Shown here: positions 9,013 through 16,165 of the stretch, piece after piece | Position numbering within the stretch: the first letter of the stretch is position 1 | Layout of the letters: each line of letters opens with the position of its first letter | Origin: Streptomyces sp. WZ.A104 | Lineage (GTDB): Bacteria; Actinomycetota; Actinomycetes; Streptomycetales; Streptomycetaceae | NCBI RefSeq assembly: GCF_002382885.1 | Contig: NZ_NWVL01000050.1 | Location: 1-60,613, forward strand | Length of the DNA stretch: 60,613 bases | Direction: 5' to 3' | Notes under the pieces: generated by a model | Told to the model about the DNA's origin: nothing | Seen by the model: the letters and a program-made list of their open reading frames with translations, nothing else | Databases searched by the model: none | Made by a program: the position numbers and the translations under genes

Positions 9013-9744
9013 TCAGGGGCGGTACAGCGACGTCAGGCCGGTCACCTGGCCCGCACCGTCGAACTCCAGGTCGTACCCGATGCCGTCGGAGAGTGCGGGG
9101 TCGAGCCGGTTGATCAGGGTGACCAGCTCGGCGGGGGAGTGCCCGAGCAGCTCGGCGCGGCTGGTGCCGGCCACCTCGCCGCGAACCGGGACCGCCAGCA
9201 GCAGCCGGCCGTTCTTGGCCATGGGCACCGTCGTGAAGGAACCCGTGCCCGGGGTGATCTCCCAGGTGTCGAACCGGGTGTTGATCTTCTTCTGGGCGGT
9301 CCGCACGGACAGGTAGGTGCGCCCGTCGCTGGTCCAGGCCCTGCTGATGGTCACGAACTGTTCGGTGCCGGCGAAGGGGGCCTTGGCGGTCGTCCCCGAG
9401 GTGTCCTTGGAGCCTGCCGGGGCTGTCGGCGCGGAGGACGGGGCGGCAGCCCCGGCGGACTTCCTGTCGGCGTCCGTCCGGAAGCTCGTCCTGTCGGCCT
9501 GCGAGGGCGGCGTGGTCCGCTGCTTGCCGCTCGTGGCGGGAGGAGCGGCCTTGTCGCCGTCCTCGGACCGGGCCGCGTCCGTTGCGTCCGCCGTGTCGTC
9601 GGCCGTGGGGAAGGAAACCGGCTTGGCGGCCGCGGAAGGGGCTGTGTGGTCTGCGGACTTCTGGCCGCAGCCGGTCAGAACGAGCGTGCTGAGAGCGATA
9701 GCCGTGAGCCAGCCCTTGGCGAAGTGGCGGCGGGAAGCGTTCAT
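9013..9744 (-). CDS. Lipoprotein 1 of the sigma cluster
   Basis: 243 aa of unknown function. Lipobox LVLTGC with Cys26, so it should be a membrane-anchored lipoprotein. Residues 27-125 are a disordered Ala/Thr/Ser/Asp linker. The C-terminal ~120 residues form the conserved domain, with FVTISRAWTSDGRTYLSVR, NTRFDTWEITPGTGSFTTV and the final FDGAGQVTGLTSLYRP. The ATG at 9744 has AGGAG 9 nt upstream, better than the in-frame TTG at 9750. It is a paralogue of the lipoprotein at 10735-11250 and shares the same promoter-like element. It differs mainly by the long linker. Confidence 0.85.
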   Translation of the reverse strand: MNASRRHFAKGWLTAIALSTLVLTGCGQKSADHTAPSAAAKPVSFPTADDTADATDAARSEDGDKAAPPATSGKQRTTPPSQADRTSFRTDADRKSAGAAAPSSAPTAPAGSKDTSGTTAKAPFAGTEQFVTISRAWTSDGRTYLSVRTAQKKINTRFDTWEITPGTGSFTTVPMAKNGRLLLAVPVRGEVAGTSRAELLGHSPAELVTLINRLDPALSDGIGYDLEFDGAGQVTGLTSLYRP

Positions 9745-9787
9745 TGTCAACTGCTCCTATTGATCAGCGTGTTTGGGTTACACACTC

Positions 9788-9816
9788 TCTACGCCTCACA
9801 TCGGCCCCGGGGTTGC
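9788..9816 (-). promoter_or_regulatory. ECF-type promoter element of lipoprotein 1
   Basis: Minus strand: GCAACC (9816-9811), 17-bp spacer, CGTAGA (9793-9788), about 40 nt before the ATG. The AAC-containing -35 and CGT-containing -10 are the hallmarks of ECF sigma promoters. The identical element with identical spacing precedes lipoprotein 2. Confidence 0.6.
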
Positions 9817-9887
9817 ATCCGATCCGAAGTATTTTCCCTTCGATTTCTACGGCCGTGCCGCCCCCCTGTCCCCTCCAGAAAACGAGA

Positions 9888-9923
9888 GAGATCCCGACCG
9901 GCAAGGAAAGCCGGTGGGATCTC
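9888..9923 (-). terminator. Terminator after membrane protein copy 1
   Basis: GAGATCCC(G)ACCGGC pairs with GCCGGTGGGATCTC with one bulged base and a 7-nt loop. On the minus strand it is followed by CTCTCGTTTTC. It ends the lipoprotein 2 / membrane protein copy 1 unit. Confidence 0.7.
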
Positions 9924-10019
9924 GAAAGCTGCTCCTGAGTGAACATGCTGAAGACTGGAGAGAAGGTGTCGATATTTCCACGCGGGGGGCGGGGGTGTGT
10001 CCTGCGAGGTCAGAGGCTC

Positions 10020-10085
10020 GCTCGGTGGCCGCTCGGTGGCCGCTCGGTGGCCGCTCGGTGGCCGGTCAGCGGCCGGTCAGCGGTC
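10020..10085. repeat. 11-bp tandem repeats at the 3' end of membrane protein copy 1
   Basis: Four perfect copies of GCTCGGTGGCC (10020-10063) followed by two diverged copies (GGTCAGCGGCC, GGTCAGCGGTC). The array touches the stop codon at 10084-10086. It is absent downstream of the paralogous gene. Confidence 0.85.
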
Positions 10086-10680
10086 AGTCGGTGGTCAGCC
10101 AGTGCGCTTCCCGCAGCGACTGAACCCGGCCCTCACCGTCGTAATCGAGGGCGAACACCCACTGTGGACCCGTGCGCAGCCGGTCCACCAGTTCACTTAC
10201 CCGCATGTCCCTCGCTTCGCCACCTGCCACATGCTCGACTTCGACCGGAGTTTCCGGTTTCAGGGTTACTTTGTGGACCACTCCGGTGGGAACGGCGACA
10301 CCATTCCCGGTGCGAACCTGTGCCACGGTGACCTGAACCATATTCTGCTTGAGTGACACCGCGTGGTAAACGAAACCGAGTTCGCTCGCGTATTCCTCCC
10401 CCGGTGCGGGCGTCGGGGGCACGAACAGGGAGACGCTCGCTGCTGCCGTCGGTTTCGCGGCGGACGGTACCGCCTCCGGTCCGAGCCGGGTCACCGACAG
10501 GACCCCCATGGCCAGTGCTGCCGCCATCACCACGCCGCCCGAGGCCCGGGCCGCCCGCTTGCGCCGCCGACGCCGGTCCCCGCGCGCCCGGACCTGCTCC
10601 GCGACCTGCGGCGCGGCGTACCGCTGCCCCGACGAGGCAAGGTCGGCGAGCCGGCCCTCCAGACCGCTCTCATCGGCCAT
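10084..10680 (-). CDS. Single-pass membrane protein copy 1, putative anti-sigma partner
   Basis: 198 aa. Short cytoplasmic N-terminus (residues 1-45, including ARGDRRRRRKRAARASG), one transmembrane helix (GVVMAAALAMGVLSV), then a ~130-residue outer domain. That domain contains GEEYASELGFVYHAV, PTGVVHKVTL and the C-terminal DYDGEGRVQSLREAHWL. It is a full-length paralogue of the protein at 11767-12363, whose gene overlaps the sigma gene. Topology (small inside, sensor outside) suits a membrane anti-sigma factor, but no zinc anti-sigma HxxxCxxC motif is present. Function is inference. It lies 54 nt downstream of lipoprotein 2, in the same direction. Confidence 0.75.
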   Translation of the reverse strand: MADESGLEGRLADLASSGQRYAAPQVAEQVRARGDRRRRRKRAARASGGVVMAAALAMGVLSVTRLGPEAVPSAAKPTAAASVSLFVPPTPAPGEEYASELGFVYHAVSLKQNMVQVTVAQVRTGNGVAVPTGVVHKVTLKPETPVEVEHVAGGEARDMRVSELVDRLRTGPQWVFALDYDGEGRVQSLREAHWLTTD

Positions 10681-10734
10681 GCCCCACCTCCGCTGCGGCC
10701 CTCGGCAGATCCCGGCGTACCCGGTTCACCCGGC

Positions 10735-11250
10735 TCACGGCTTGTACAGTGACTGCAACTTGGTGACCTGTCCCTCTCCGTCGAAGCTCAGGTCGAACCC
10801 GGAGTCTTCGCGGATCCGGGAGTCCAATCGCGTCAGCAGGGTGACGAACTCGGCCTGCGTGGTCGGCACCGGTTCACCGCGCCCGGCCTCCGGGGCGTCG
10901 TCGCCGCGGATCGGCACGGTCAGCAGCACCCGGGCGTCCTTCGCCATGGTCACCGTGACGAATTCACCCGTGCCGGGGACGATCTGCCAGGTGTCGAACT
11001 GGGTGTTCACCTTCTTCTCGGCGGGCCGCATCGACAGCTTGGTCAGTCCGTCCTCGGTCCAGGCCTTGTCGATCGTCACGAACTGCTTGGTACCGGCGAA
11101 AGGGCTTGCGGTTGATCCGGTGGCCGTCGCTTCCACGGGGGAGGGCTCCGCGGGACCCGCGGTCGCCCCGCCGCAGCCGGTCAGGACAAGGGCGCCGAAG
11201 GCGACGACGGTGAGCAGGCGCAACGCGGCCTGGCGGCGTGAGGTGTGCAT
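10735..11250 (-). CDS. Lipoprotein 2 of the sigma cluster
   Basis: 171 aa. Lipobox LVLTGC with Cys26, then only a ~25-residue linker before the conserved domain. That domain contains FVTIDKAWTEDGLTKLSMR, VNTQFDTWQIVPGTGEFVTV and FDLSFDGEGQVTKLQSLYKP. Its end resembles the ends of the two membrane proteins of this cluster (DGEGRVQSL). ATG 11250 has AGGAG 10 nt upstream. It is preceded by an ECF-type promoter element and followed by membrane protein copy 1. Partner or ligand unknown. Confidence 0.85.
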   Translation of the reverse strand: MHTSRRQAALRLLTVVAFGALVLTGCGGATAGPAEPSPVEATATGSTASPFAGTKQFVTIDKAWTEDGLTKLSMRPAEKKVNTQFDTWQIVPGTGEFVTVTMAKDARVLLTVPIRGDDAPEAGRGEPVPTTQAEFVTLLTRLDSRIREDSGFDLSFDGEGQVTKLQSLYKP

Positions 11251-11294
11251 GGTCAACGTTCTCCTGGCAACCGGTGCGGGCGGGGTACACGGTC

Positions 11295-11323
11295 TCTACG
11301 CCCCACACCGCCCACCGGGTTGC
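11295..11323 (-). promoter_or_regulatory. ECF-type promoter element of lipoprotein 2
   Basis: Minus strand: GCAACC (11323-11318), 17-bp spacer, CGTAGA (11300-11295), about 45 nt before the ATG at 11250. It is the same motif as at 9788-9816, and identity extends upstream to the adjoining GGAT. Confidence 0.6.
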
Positions 11324-11421
11324 ATCCGGCCGGAAGAAATCTTCAACCGGTCTGAGACAGGCGCTGATCCGGTGATTCGACGTTCAGAGTTACGCCGGAC
11401 CGCTCTGGCCCCCACCTGCTG

Positions 11422-11625
11422 CTAGCCGAGCAGGTGGCTGATGCCGCCTTGGCCGTCCTCGCCGTTCCAGATCACAGCCCCCAACCAGAACGGGAACCAG
11501 AACACTTGCTCCGGCAGGAAGGGGGCGGCGATGAACCAGAGGAGGGGCAGTCCAGCGAACACCAGGCAGCAGCACCAGCCACTCCTGCTGGAAGCGGATG
11601 ACGGCTGTGCTGGATCTGTGGGCAT
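11422..11625 (-). CDS. Small membrane protein
   Basis: 67 aa of unknown function. After a polar 17-residue N-terminus come two hydrophobic stretches rich in Trp, Phe and Cys (GWCCCLVFAGLPLLWFIAA and VFWFPFWLGAVIW), then a short polar tail. There is no Shine-Dalgarno; TATCTT lies 7 nt before the ATG, so the message may be leaderless. It sits between the sigma/membrane-protein pair and the second promoter. Whether it belongs to the system is unclear. Confidence 0.5.
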   Translation of the reverse strand: MPTDPAQPSSASSRSGWCCCLVFAGLPLLWFIAAPFLPEQVFWFPFWLGAVIWNGEDGQGGISHLLG

Positions 11626-11766
11626 CCCGCGAAGATAGGCAGCGCTCACAACCCGCGCATGAGTACCCGTACCTACGGCGTCAGCTGTGGTTGCTCCTGG
11701 GAGGTCCGCCGTGGCTTGCTGCCCACGAGGCGTCCACGACGGTGTTCCGGCGCGAGCGCCCGGCCG

Positions 11767-12363
11767 TCACTCCACGGACAGCCAGTGCGCTTCCCGCAGC
11801 GACTGAACCCGGCCCTCACCGTCGTAATCGAGGGCGAACACCCACTGCGGTCCGGCCCGCAGCCGGTCCACGACATCCTCCAGCCGCAGGTCTCCCGGCT
11901 TTCCCCCGGACAGGTGCTCCACCTCGACCGGGGTCACCGCCGGCAGAGTCAGACTGTGCACCACACCGGTGGGGACGCCCGTCCCCTTCTCGTCACGGAG
12001 CTGCTGGACGGTGACCCGGACCCTGCCGCCGTCGAGCGCCACCGCGTCGTAGACGTAGCCGAGTTCGCTGGCGTACTCCTCCCCCTGCGCCGGCGTCGGG
12101 GGAACGAAGAGGGAAGCGCTCGCGGACGGGTTCGGATCTGCGGCGGTCGGCGCCCGATCCTGCCCCGGGCGGACCAGCGACAGACCCCCCACGACCACAG
12201 CAGCGACCAGCAGCACACCGCCCGAGGCCCGAGCCGCCCGCTTGCGCCGCCGACGCCGGTCCCCGCGCGCCCGGATCTGCTCGGCGGCCAGCGGCACGGC
12301 AGCCTGCCGGCCCCCGGTGGCAAGGTCGGCGAGCCGCTCGTCCAAGCTGGTCTCTTCAGCCAC
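11767..12363 (-). CDS. Single-pass membrane protein copy 2, putative anti-sigma factor
   Basis: 198 aa, same length and layout as the protein at 10084-10680: cytoplasmic residues 1-45, one transmembrane helix (GVLLVAAVVVGGLSLV), then an outer domain ending in DYDGEGRVQSLREAHWLS. It begins with GTG at 12363, overlapping the last codons of the ECF sigma gene by 8 nt. This coupling is typical of sigma/anti-sigma pairs. A 69-bp stretch of its 3' end is identical to the other copy. No known anti-sigma motif is visible, so the assignment rests on position and topology. Confidence 0.75.
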   Translation of the reverse strand: MAEETSLDERLADLATGGRQAAVPLAAEQIRARGDRRRRRKRAARASGGVLLVAAVVVGGLSLVRPGQDRAPTAADPNPSASASLFVPPTPAQGEEYASELGYVYDAVALDGGRVRVTVQQLRDEKGTGVPTGVVHSLTLPAVTPVEVEHLSGGKPGDLRLEDVVDRLRAGPQWVFALDYDGEGRVQSLREAHWLSVE

Positions 12364-12874
12364 GCTCCACCTCCGAAACCCGGCCCGCGCGCGGATCCAG
12401 CTCAGTATCGGCCAGAATCCTCGCCAGCGCAGCCCGCCCCCGGCTCAGCTGCGCCTTGACCGTACCGACGGGGGAGCCGGTCTCCTCGGCGACCTGCTTC
12501 ACTTCGAGATCGCACAGGTGGTGGAGCACGATGACCCGTCGCTGCGCCGCGGGGATCTGCTTCAACGCCGCTACCAGCAGCACATGGTGGTCGTCCGGTG
12601 GCGGAACGTCGGGGGGCGGCCCCTGCCGCCTCGCGAAGGTGAGGGAGGTGCGCACCCGCCGCCACCGGCTGACCGCCAGCCGGTAGGCCACGGTCCGCAC
12701 CCACGCCTCGGGCGCCCCGTCCTTGTCCAGCGCGGTCCGGCGCTCCCAAGCCCGCACGAAGGCTTCCTGGACGACGTCCTGGGCCTCGGCACGGTCACCG
12801 ATCATGGCGTACAGCTGGCCGATGAGCCGACCCACGCTCCCGGCGTAAAAGGCGTCGAACGCCTGCTCGTCCAT
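12356..12874 (-). CDS. ECF RNA polymerase sigma factor (SigE-like family)
   Basis: 172 aa. Region 2: DEQAFDAFYAGSVGRLIGQL through GDRAEAQDVVQEAFVRAWER. Region 4: LKQIPAAQRRVIVLHHLCDL and the recognition helix GSPVGTVKAQLSRGRAALAR. The ATG at 12874 was chosen, with GGTGGGG just upstream; another ATG at 12904 lacks a ribosome binding site. It is the first gene of a same-strand cluster of putative membrane and lipoprotein partners. Probably controls the two lipoprotein promoters (inference). Confidence 0.9.
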   Translation of the reverse strand: MDEQAFDAFYAGSVGRLIGQLYAMIGDRAEAQDVVQEAFVRAWERRTALDKDGAPEAWVRTVAYRLAVSRWRRVRTSLTFARRQGPPPDVPPPDDHHVLLVAALKQIPAAQRRVIVLHHLCDLEVKQVAEETGSPVGTVKAQLSRGRAALARILADTELDPRAGRVSEVERG

Positions 12875-13025
12875 CCCCACCTGGTCTTTGGAAGCCGCAC
12901 ACATGTTCAGTTGTGCGAACACTGCCACCCGGCACACATGCGACGCAAGGCCCGGGTGTGAAGGATGCGCAGATCAGACGTGGCGCGGTCGGCGTCCACC
13001 ACCGTGGCGTCCTCGATTCGGAGAC

Positions 13026-13069
13026 GCCTCCTCCTCCCGGACCGCACGGCCGCTCCGGCGGGAGGAGGC
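13026..13069 (-). terminator. Terminator downstream of the Tat-exported protein
   Basis: Two 16-nt arms (13026-13041, 13054-13069) complementary except at two or three central positions, with a 12-nt loop, 20 nt after the stop codon at 13089. Confidence 0.55.
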
Positions 13070-13088
13070 AACGCTCATGCGCCACACG

Positions 13089-14219
13089 CTACTTCCCGAC
13101 CGGGCACACCCCGCCCGCCGACATGTCGTACGTCGGCGCGGACTTCGTAACCGCCCGACGGGTGCCGAGCTGGTCGAGGATCTCGTCGGCGAGCAGGTCC
13201 TTTCTGCCCTTCAGGGCGTCCGCGACTTTCGTGTCCTTGGGGGACACCATCTCCGCCGCCACGTTGTCCTGCACGATCCGGGCGAGGTTGTCCAGGGCGG
13301 TGAACACCGGGTCGGCCGGGCTCTCCAGGCCGGGCAGGTCGATCAGGTGGGTGGCGACCTTCGCCGGGTTCATGCAGTCCTTGATGATGATCGTGTTCTG
13401 GTTCAGCACGCTCGTCGTCCACTGCGAGATCACCACGCAGTAGAGGTTGGCCCAGCCCGCCTCTCCGACCTTCGTGCGCCACGCCCTCATCTGGTCCTGC
13501 ACGCCCTTGATCTGGGCCTGCGCCGCGTGCGCCACATTGGTGCGGATGTCGGGGTAGACGCCACCGGAGAAGTCCTCGAAGGACTTCATGTCGAACGACC
13601 GCGTCGTCACCGAGGTGTCGATGAACCGGAGCGCGGCGTCCAGGATGTTGCCGCACGAGGTCGTCAGCGCGGCCGGGAGCCCGGCGTCGGGGAGGTTCCG
13701 GCGAGCAGTGGCGAGGGTGGCGGCGTAGGCCTCGAGCGGGGGGATCCAGGCGGTCGACGAGTCGTCGTTGAACGCCACCATCAGCAGATCGTGCGGGTCG
13801 ATCCGGTCGGCGTTCGGGAGGTTGGGGATGTGGTCCGCCAGGTACGAGGCGATCACCGAGAAGACGCCGAGCGGTACGTGGGCGATGGACTTCGCCAGCT
13901 CGAACGTCTCCGGCACGGGTCCGGCGCTCTCCTGGCCGCTCTCCGTCACGAGCGTGAACCGGCCGCCCTTGGCGTCGTTCTGCACGACGACCACGGGGGA
14001 GAGGTGCTTGATCAGCTCTGCCTTGAGCGCCGCGTAGTTGGTGCGCATTCCGGCGTTGACGGCGAGGAGGGAGTCCTTCGCCTGCTGCGGCGAGACCTGT
14101 ACCGCGCCCGCCGGGCCGTCGGCGGCGGCCGCTGCTGTCTGCGGGGCGGCCGCGTAGCCCAGGAGGGCCGCGGTGCCGATTCCGGAAGCGCCGGTCATGA
14201 AGCCTCTGCGGGTAGCCAT
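13089..14219 (-). CDS. Tat-exported protein of unknown function
   Basis: 376 aa. Twin-arginine signal TRRGFMTGASGIGTAALLGY, then an Ala-rich cleavage region (TAAAAADG). The mature part is mixed alpha/beta with no motif I recognise. Noticeable segments are VVVVQNDAKGGRFTLVTESG, DPHDLLMVAFNDDSS, and three Cys residues in LYCVVIS, IIKDCMNP and the terminal VCPVGK that may form disulfides. ATG 14219 has AAGGGAG 10 nt upstream. It lies on the same strand as the cysteine hydrolase, separated by a terminator and a G-rich tract, so it probably has its own promoter. Confidence 0.75.
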   Translation of the reverse strand: MATRRGFMTGASGIGTAALLGYAAAPQTAAAAADGPAGAVQVSPQQAKDSLLAVNAGMRTNYAALKAELIKHLSPVVVVQNDAKGGRFTLVTESGQESAGPVPETFELAKSIAHVPLGVFSVIASYLADHIPNLPNADRIDPHDLLMVAFNDDSSTAWIPPLEAYAATLATARRNLPDAGLPAALTTSCGNILDAALRFIDTSVTTRSFDMKSFEDFSGGVYPDIRTNVAHAAQAQIKGVQDQMRAWRTKVGEAGWANLYCVVISQWTTSVLNQNTIIIKDCMNPAKVATHLIDLPGLESPADPVFTALDNLARIVQDNVAAEMVSPKDTKVADALKGRKDLLADEILDQLGTRRAVTKSAPTYDMSAGGVCPVGK

Positions 14220-14297
14220 CTTCGTGATCTCCCTTGGGGATAGTCGTGCGATCTCTGGCGGGACAGGGGGAACGTGTTCATAGGGTTCACTTCCGAT

Positions 14298-14344
14298 GGG
14301 GGGAATAGGGGGAATGTGGGGCATCTGGGGGTGGGGCACAGGGG
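14298..14344 (+). other. G-quadruplex-forming tract
   Basis: Six runs of four to six G within 47 nt on the + strand, separated by loops of 1-6 nt. It lies between the hydrolase terminator and the Tat-protein gene. The G-rich strand is the template strand for those minus-strand genes. Confidence 0.6.
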
Positions 14345-14363
14345 TTTGCTGTACGGGCGTGGC

Positions 14364-14393
14364 GCAGGGCGCGCCCGAGCGTGCGCGCCCTGC
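14364..14393 (-). terminator. Terminator of the cysteine hydrolase
   Basis: Perfect 11-bp stem GCAGGGCGCGC / GCGCGCCCTGC with an 8-nt loop, 20 nt after the hydrolase stop. Confidence 0.75.
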
Positions 14394-14412
14394 GGTCACC
14401 CGCCCTGAAGAG

Positions 14413-14994
14413 CTACTTCAGCGACTTCTGCGCCGGGACCACCACTCCGTACAGGTCCTGGATCGTGGCGAGCGCCGACTGGTGCAGCTGCTCGGCCGGG
14501 ACGCCGTTCGGGTTGCCCTTCAGCGGCAGCGGGCGGGTCGCCGAGGCGTCGGCCACCACTGTCGGGTTGTTGCCGTTGATGAATGCGCCCTGCGTGGTGA
14601 ACAGGGTGCACATGTTGGTCATGAACCCGGCGATGATGACGTTCTTACGTCCGGCCTTCTTCACCTCCTCGGCGAGGTTCGTGCCGTGGAAGGCGTTCGG
14701 GACGCTCTTCTCCACGACCGGCTCGCCCTTGACGGGCTTCACGGCGGGAATGATCCGGCCCGCCTCCGACGCGAGGTCGTAGCCCTGGTCGACGATGTGG
14801 ATGACCGGTGTGCCCGCCGCGCGGGCGCGCTTCAGCAGGGACGCGGTGTTGTCCACGGCGGGCTTCCAGCCGTCGAGCTCCATTACGCCCTCGGTGTAGG
14901 TGTTCTGGTAGTCGACGAGGATCAGCGTCGCGTCGGCGAGCGTGGCCGGGGTGTCGTCGAAGCCGTTGAGTTCGCGCAGCGTGGTTCTGGACAT
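14413..14994 (-). CDS. Isochorismatase-family cysteine hydrolase
   Basis: 193 aa. The catalytic triad of the family is visible: Asp28 (LILVDYQNTYT), Lys96 (VVEKSVPNAF) and Cys129 (VIIAGFMTNMC). The cis-peptide segment precedes Cys129. Family members hydrolyse amides such as nicotinamide or biuret, or isochorismate. The divergent GlxA-type regulator carries a DJ-1/PfpI-like domain; such regulators often sit beside isochorismatase-like hydrolases, so it is the likely controller. Substrate not predictable from sequence. Confidence 0.88.
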   Translation of the reverse strand: MSRTTLRELNGFDDTPATLADATLILVDYQNTYTEGVMELDGWKPAVDNTASLLKRARAAGTPVIHIVDQGYDLASEAGRIIPAVKPVKGEPVVEKSVPNAFHGTNLAEEVKKAGRKNVIIAGFMTNMCTLFTTQGAFINGNNPTVVADASATRPLPLKGNPNGVPAEQLHQSALATIQDLYGVVVPAQKSLK

Positions 14995-15083
14995 GGGTGT
15001 ACCGCCTTGAGGTCATGCGTGCGTCGGGGAGGCGCTCGCCCCGTCCCGGGCGGCGAGCTGTCTTCAACGCTATGGACCTCCGT

Positions 15084-15116
15084 GCATGTCTGCAATGACA
15101 GCTAGCATGCAGATAC
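15084..15116. promoter_or_regulatory. Candidate AraC-type operator
   Basis: Direct repeats GCATG-N9-ACA-like starting at 15084 and 15105, exactly 21 bp (two helical turns) apart, in the divergent promoter region of the hydrolase and the GlxA-type regulator. The same segment contains TGCATG and CATGCA as inverted half-sites. Confidence 0.35.
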
Positions 15117-15169
15117 CGACATCCGGGTCCGGGGTGTCTGTGCAGGTGGCAGCGAGGCGGAGGTGGACC

Positions 15170-16165
15170 GTGATCGGTGCCAGGCGGCTGGTCGTCATCG
15201 TGCTCTTCGAGGATGTCGATCTGCTCGACGTCACCGGGCCGCCGGAGGTGTTCTCGCTCGCCCGGCGCGAGACCGATGACGCGGCGGGGTACGAAGTCGT
15301 CCTGGCAGCCGAGTCGTTGGACCCCGTCACCACCGGAGCCGGGGTCCGCATCCTGCCCGATCTCACCTTCCGGCAGGCGGCGGAGCGGAACATCGACACC
15401 CTCATCGTGCCCGGCTCGGTGGAGGTGGACGGTGAGCGCCGCGTACACGCCATCGTCGACCCCGAGCTGGTCGGCTGGGTGAAGGTGCTCGCCGGGCGGA
15501 CCCGGCGGGTCACGTCCGTCTGCGTCGGGGCGCACCTCCTCGCCGCCGCCGGTCTCCTCGACGGCAAGCGTGCCACCACCCACTGGTCGACCGCGCATCA
15601 ACTCGCCGCCGATCACCCGGAGATCGAGGTCGACGCGGACCCGATCTTCATCCGCGAGGGCGATGTGTGGACCGGGGCCGGGATCAGCGCCTGCCTCGAT
15701 CTCTCCCTCGCCCTGATCGCGGACGACCTCGGCGAGGCGGTCGCGCTGCGGGTGGCCCGGCAGCTGGTGATGTATCTGAAGCGGCAGAGCGGGCAGAGCC
15801 AGTTCAGCGTGCCGCTGGAGCAGGTCTCCACGACGCGCCGCATCGAGGACCTCCGCCACCACATCATGCGCAACATCGACCTCCCGCTGACCGTGGTGGA
15901 CCTGGCCGCCCACGCTCATGTCAGCGACCGCCACCTCACTCGGATCTTCAAGGCCGAGCTGGGCATGACCCCGCACGCCTACATCGAGTCCGTACGGGTC
16001 GAGAAGGCCCGTAACGACCTGGAGTCCTCCGACGCCACCCTCGAACGCATCGCGTCCGCCTGCGGGTTCGGCACGACGGACACTCTGGTACGGGCGTTCC
16101 GGCGGCGGCTGAACACGACACCGACGGAGTACCGGAGCAGGTTCCGGTCCTCGTACGCGGTCTGA
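15170..16165 (+). CDS. GlxA-type AraC regulator with DJ-1/PfpI domain
   Basis: 331 aa. N-terminal DJ-1/PfpI-like domain (residues 1-180) contains VVIVLFEDVDLLDVTGPPEV and the nucleophile-elbow-like TSVCVGAHLLAAAGLLDG. C-terminal AraC domain (about 230-325) has two helix-turn-helix units: DLAAHAHVSDRHLTRIF and RIASACGFGTTDTLVRAFRR. GTG at 15170 is chosen because GGAGG lies 6 nt upstream; the frame is open to 15086 but lacks a ribosome binding site there. Divergent from the cysteine hydrolase. Confidence 0.9.
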   Translation: MIGARRLVVIVLFEDVDLLDVTGPPEVFSLARRETDDAAGYEVVLAAESLDPVTTGAGVRILPDLTFRQAAERNIDTLIVPGSVEVDGERRVHAIVDPELVGWVKVLAGRTRRVTSVCVGAHLLAAAGLLDGKRATTHWSTAHQLAADHPEIEVDADPIFIREGDVWTGAGISACLDLSLALIADDLGEAVALRVARQLVMYLKRQSGQSQFSVPLEQVSTTRRIEDLRHHIMRNIDLPLTVVDLAAHAHVSDRHLTRIFKAELGMTPHAYIESVRVEKARNDLESSDATLERIASACGFGTTDTLVRAFRRRLNTTPTEYRSRFRSSYAV

